The notes below the pieces were generated by a model that was not told the origin of the DNA, did not search any database, and saw only the letters and a program-made list of their open reading frames with translations. Shown piece by piece: positions 6,494 through 6,774 of a stretch of DNA of 6,774 bases. The stretch spans positions 1-6,774 of the forward strand of contig DUAA01000068.1 of NCBI GenBank assembly GCA_012961055.1, in the 5' to 3' direction. Both the position numbers and the translations under genes were made by a program. The stretch comes from Nitrospinaceae bacterium (GTDB lineage: Bacteria; Nitrospinota; Nitrospinia; Nitrospinales; VA-1). Each line of letters starts with the position of its first letter. The first letter of the stretch is position 1.

Positions 6494-6563
6494 GCCCCTC
6501 AATCCCCTTCAACAGGGGAGGTTATTAAAATTCCCCCTGACAAAGGGGGCTAGGGGGGTTGAA
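6494..6563. repeat. Palindromic G/C-run element, MITE- or REP-like
   Basis: Two imperfectly inverted arms (6495-6519 and 6532-6558) flank a short AT-rich centre (GTTATTAAAATT). Each arm forms its own hairpin: CCCCT-TCAAC-AGGGG (6504-6518) and CCCCCT-GACAA-AGGGGG (6533-6549). Its right edge reads GGGTTGAA (6556-6563), which also occurs at 4404-4411. The look is of a short non-autonomous dispersed repeat; no transposase or clear target duplication is visible. Confidence 0.6.
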
Positions 6564-6685
6564 CATTCTTCGCCGGGTAGTATTCTTCCAATAAACGGAC
6601 TAGTGGGAAGTCAATTTATAATAACGTTGTCACGGTCGCAAGATAAAGTTGCTTCTTTCTGATTAAATTGAGGCTTATGGCATTG

Positions 6686-6714
6686 TTGACAGGGGGAAGG
6701 AAGCCCACTATAAT
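6686..6714 (+). promoter_or_regulatory. Exact consensus sigma-70 promoter firing out of the window
   Basis: TTGACA (6686-6691) and TATAAT (6709-6714) are both perfect and separated by exactly 17 bp. Transcription would start near 6721 and run rightwards beyond the edge. Such a perfect match usually marks a highly expressed transcript, such as a stable RNA, ribosomal or housekeeping gene, but the target is not in the window. Confidence 0.75.
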
Positions 6715-6774
6715 TCCTAACCTAAACCCGCGAAATATAAACTGTTTTCAAGCGTTTCTGAAATTGCAGGGTCG

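Larger units (their letters stand above)
6405..6774. other. Right-end non-coding region with a repeat and an outward promoter
   Basis: From the chosen GTG start to the window edge I find no convincing gene. The region holds, in order, an in-frame but probably untranslated stretch (6405-6493), a palindromic repeat (6494-6563), an AT-rich segment around 6612-6628 that could contain the minus-strand promoter (TATAAA on the minus strand, without a well-spaced -35), and the strong rightward promoter at 6686-6714. The last 60 bases downstream of that promoter show no recognisable RNA or ORF start. Confidence 0.5.

Noticed and set aside
6494..6563. CRISPR-like repeat or G-quadruplex
   Set aside because: There is no regular repeat-spacer pattern, and the G-runs alternate with C-runs so that hairpins rather than a quadruplex are expected.

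Overview
The window looks like chromosomal DNA from an environmental Gram-negative-type bacterium with moderate G+C. A NapG/MauM-like multicluster ferredoxin beside a cobalamin-type radical SAM enzyme, with short G/C-rich palindromic repeats between genes, would fit lineages such as Nitrospinota, Nitrospirota or Desulfobacterota. That placement is a guess: no rRNA, tRNA or taxonomic marker is present. I see no CRISPR array, transposase, phage gene or tRNA.

Layout: four convincing protein genes. On the minus strand at the left are a 439-residue ferredoxin-like protein with four [4Fe-4S] motifs and a long acidic N-terminal extension (71-1390) and, upstream of it, a 164-residue acidic protein I do not recognise (1559-2053). 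A likely terminator hairpin separates them. A 329-bp divergent intergenic region (2054-2382) holds a possible 20-residue leader ORF, repeated ATGTTA motifs, a 12-bp palindrome and a hairpin covering the ribosome-binding site of the next gene. On the plus strand, 2383-4215 encodes a 610-residue B12-binding-type radical SAM protein with a C-x4-C-x2-C cluster motif. It converges on a minus-strand gene of about 651 residues (4449-6404, possibly open to 6512), unrecognised apart from a C-terminal domain resembling a degenerate SAM-dependent methyltransferase. The gap between them contains a 13-bp inverted repeat.

The right end (6405-6774) carries a second palindromic element related to that inverted repeat and, close to the edge, an exact consensus sigma-70 promoter (TTGACA, 17 bp, TATAAT) firing rightwards out of the window.

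How the genes might work together is inference only. The radical SAM protein needs a low-potential electron donor and the ferredoxin-like protein could be part of a redox chain, but they are divergently transcribed and nothing in the sequence ties them to one pathway. The radical SAM protein and its convergent methyltransferase-like neighbour are the most interesting unexplained pair.
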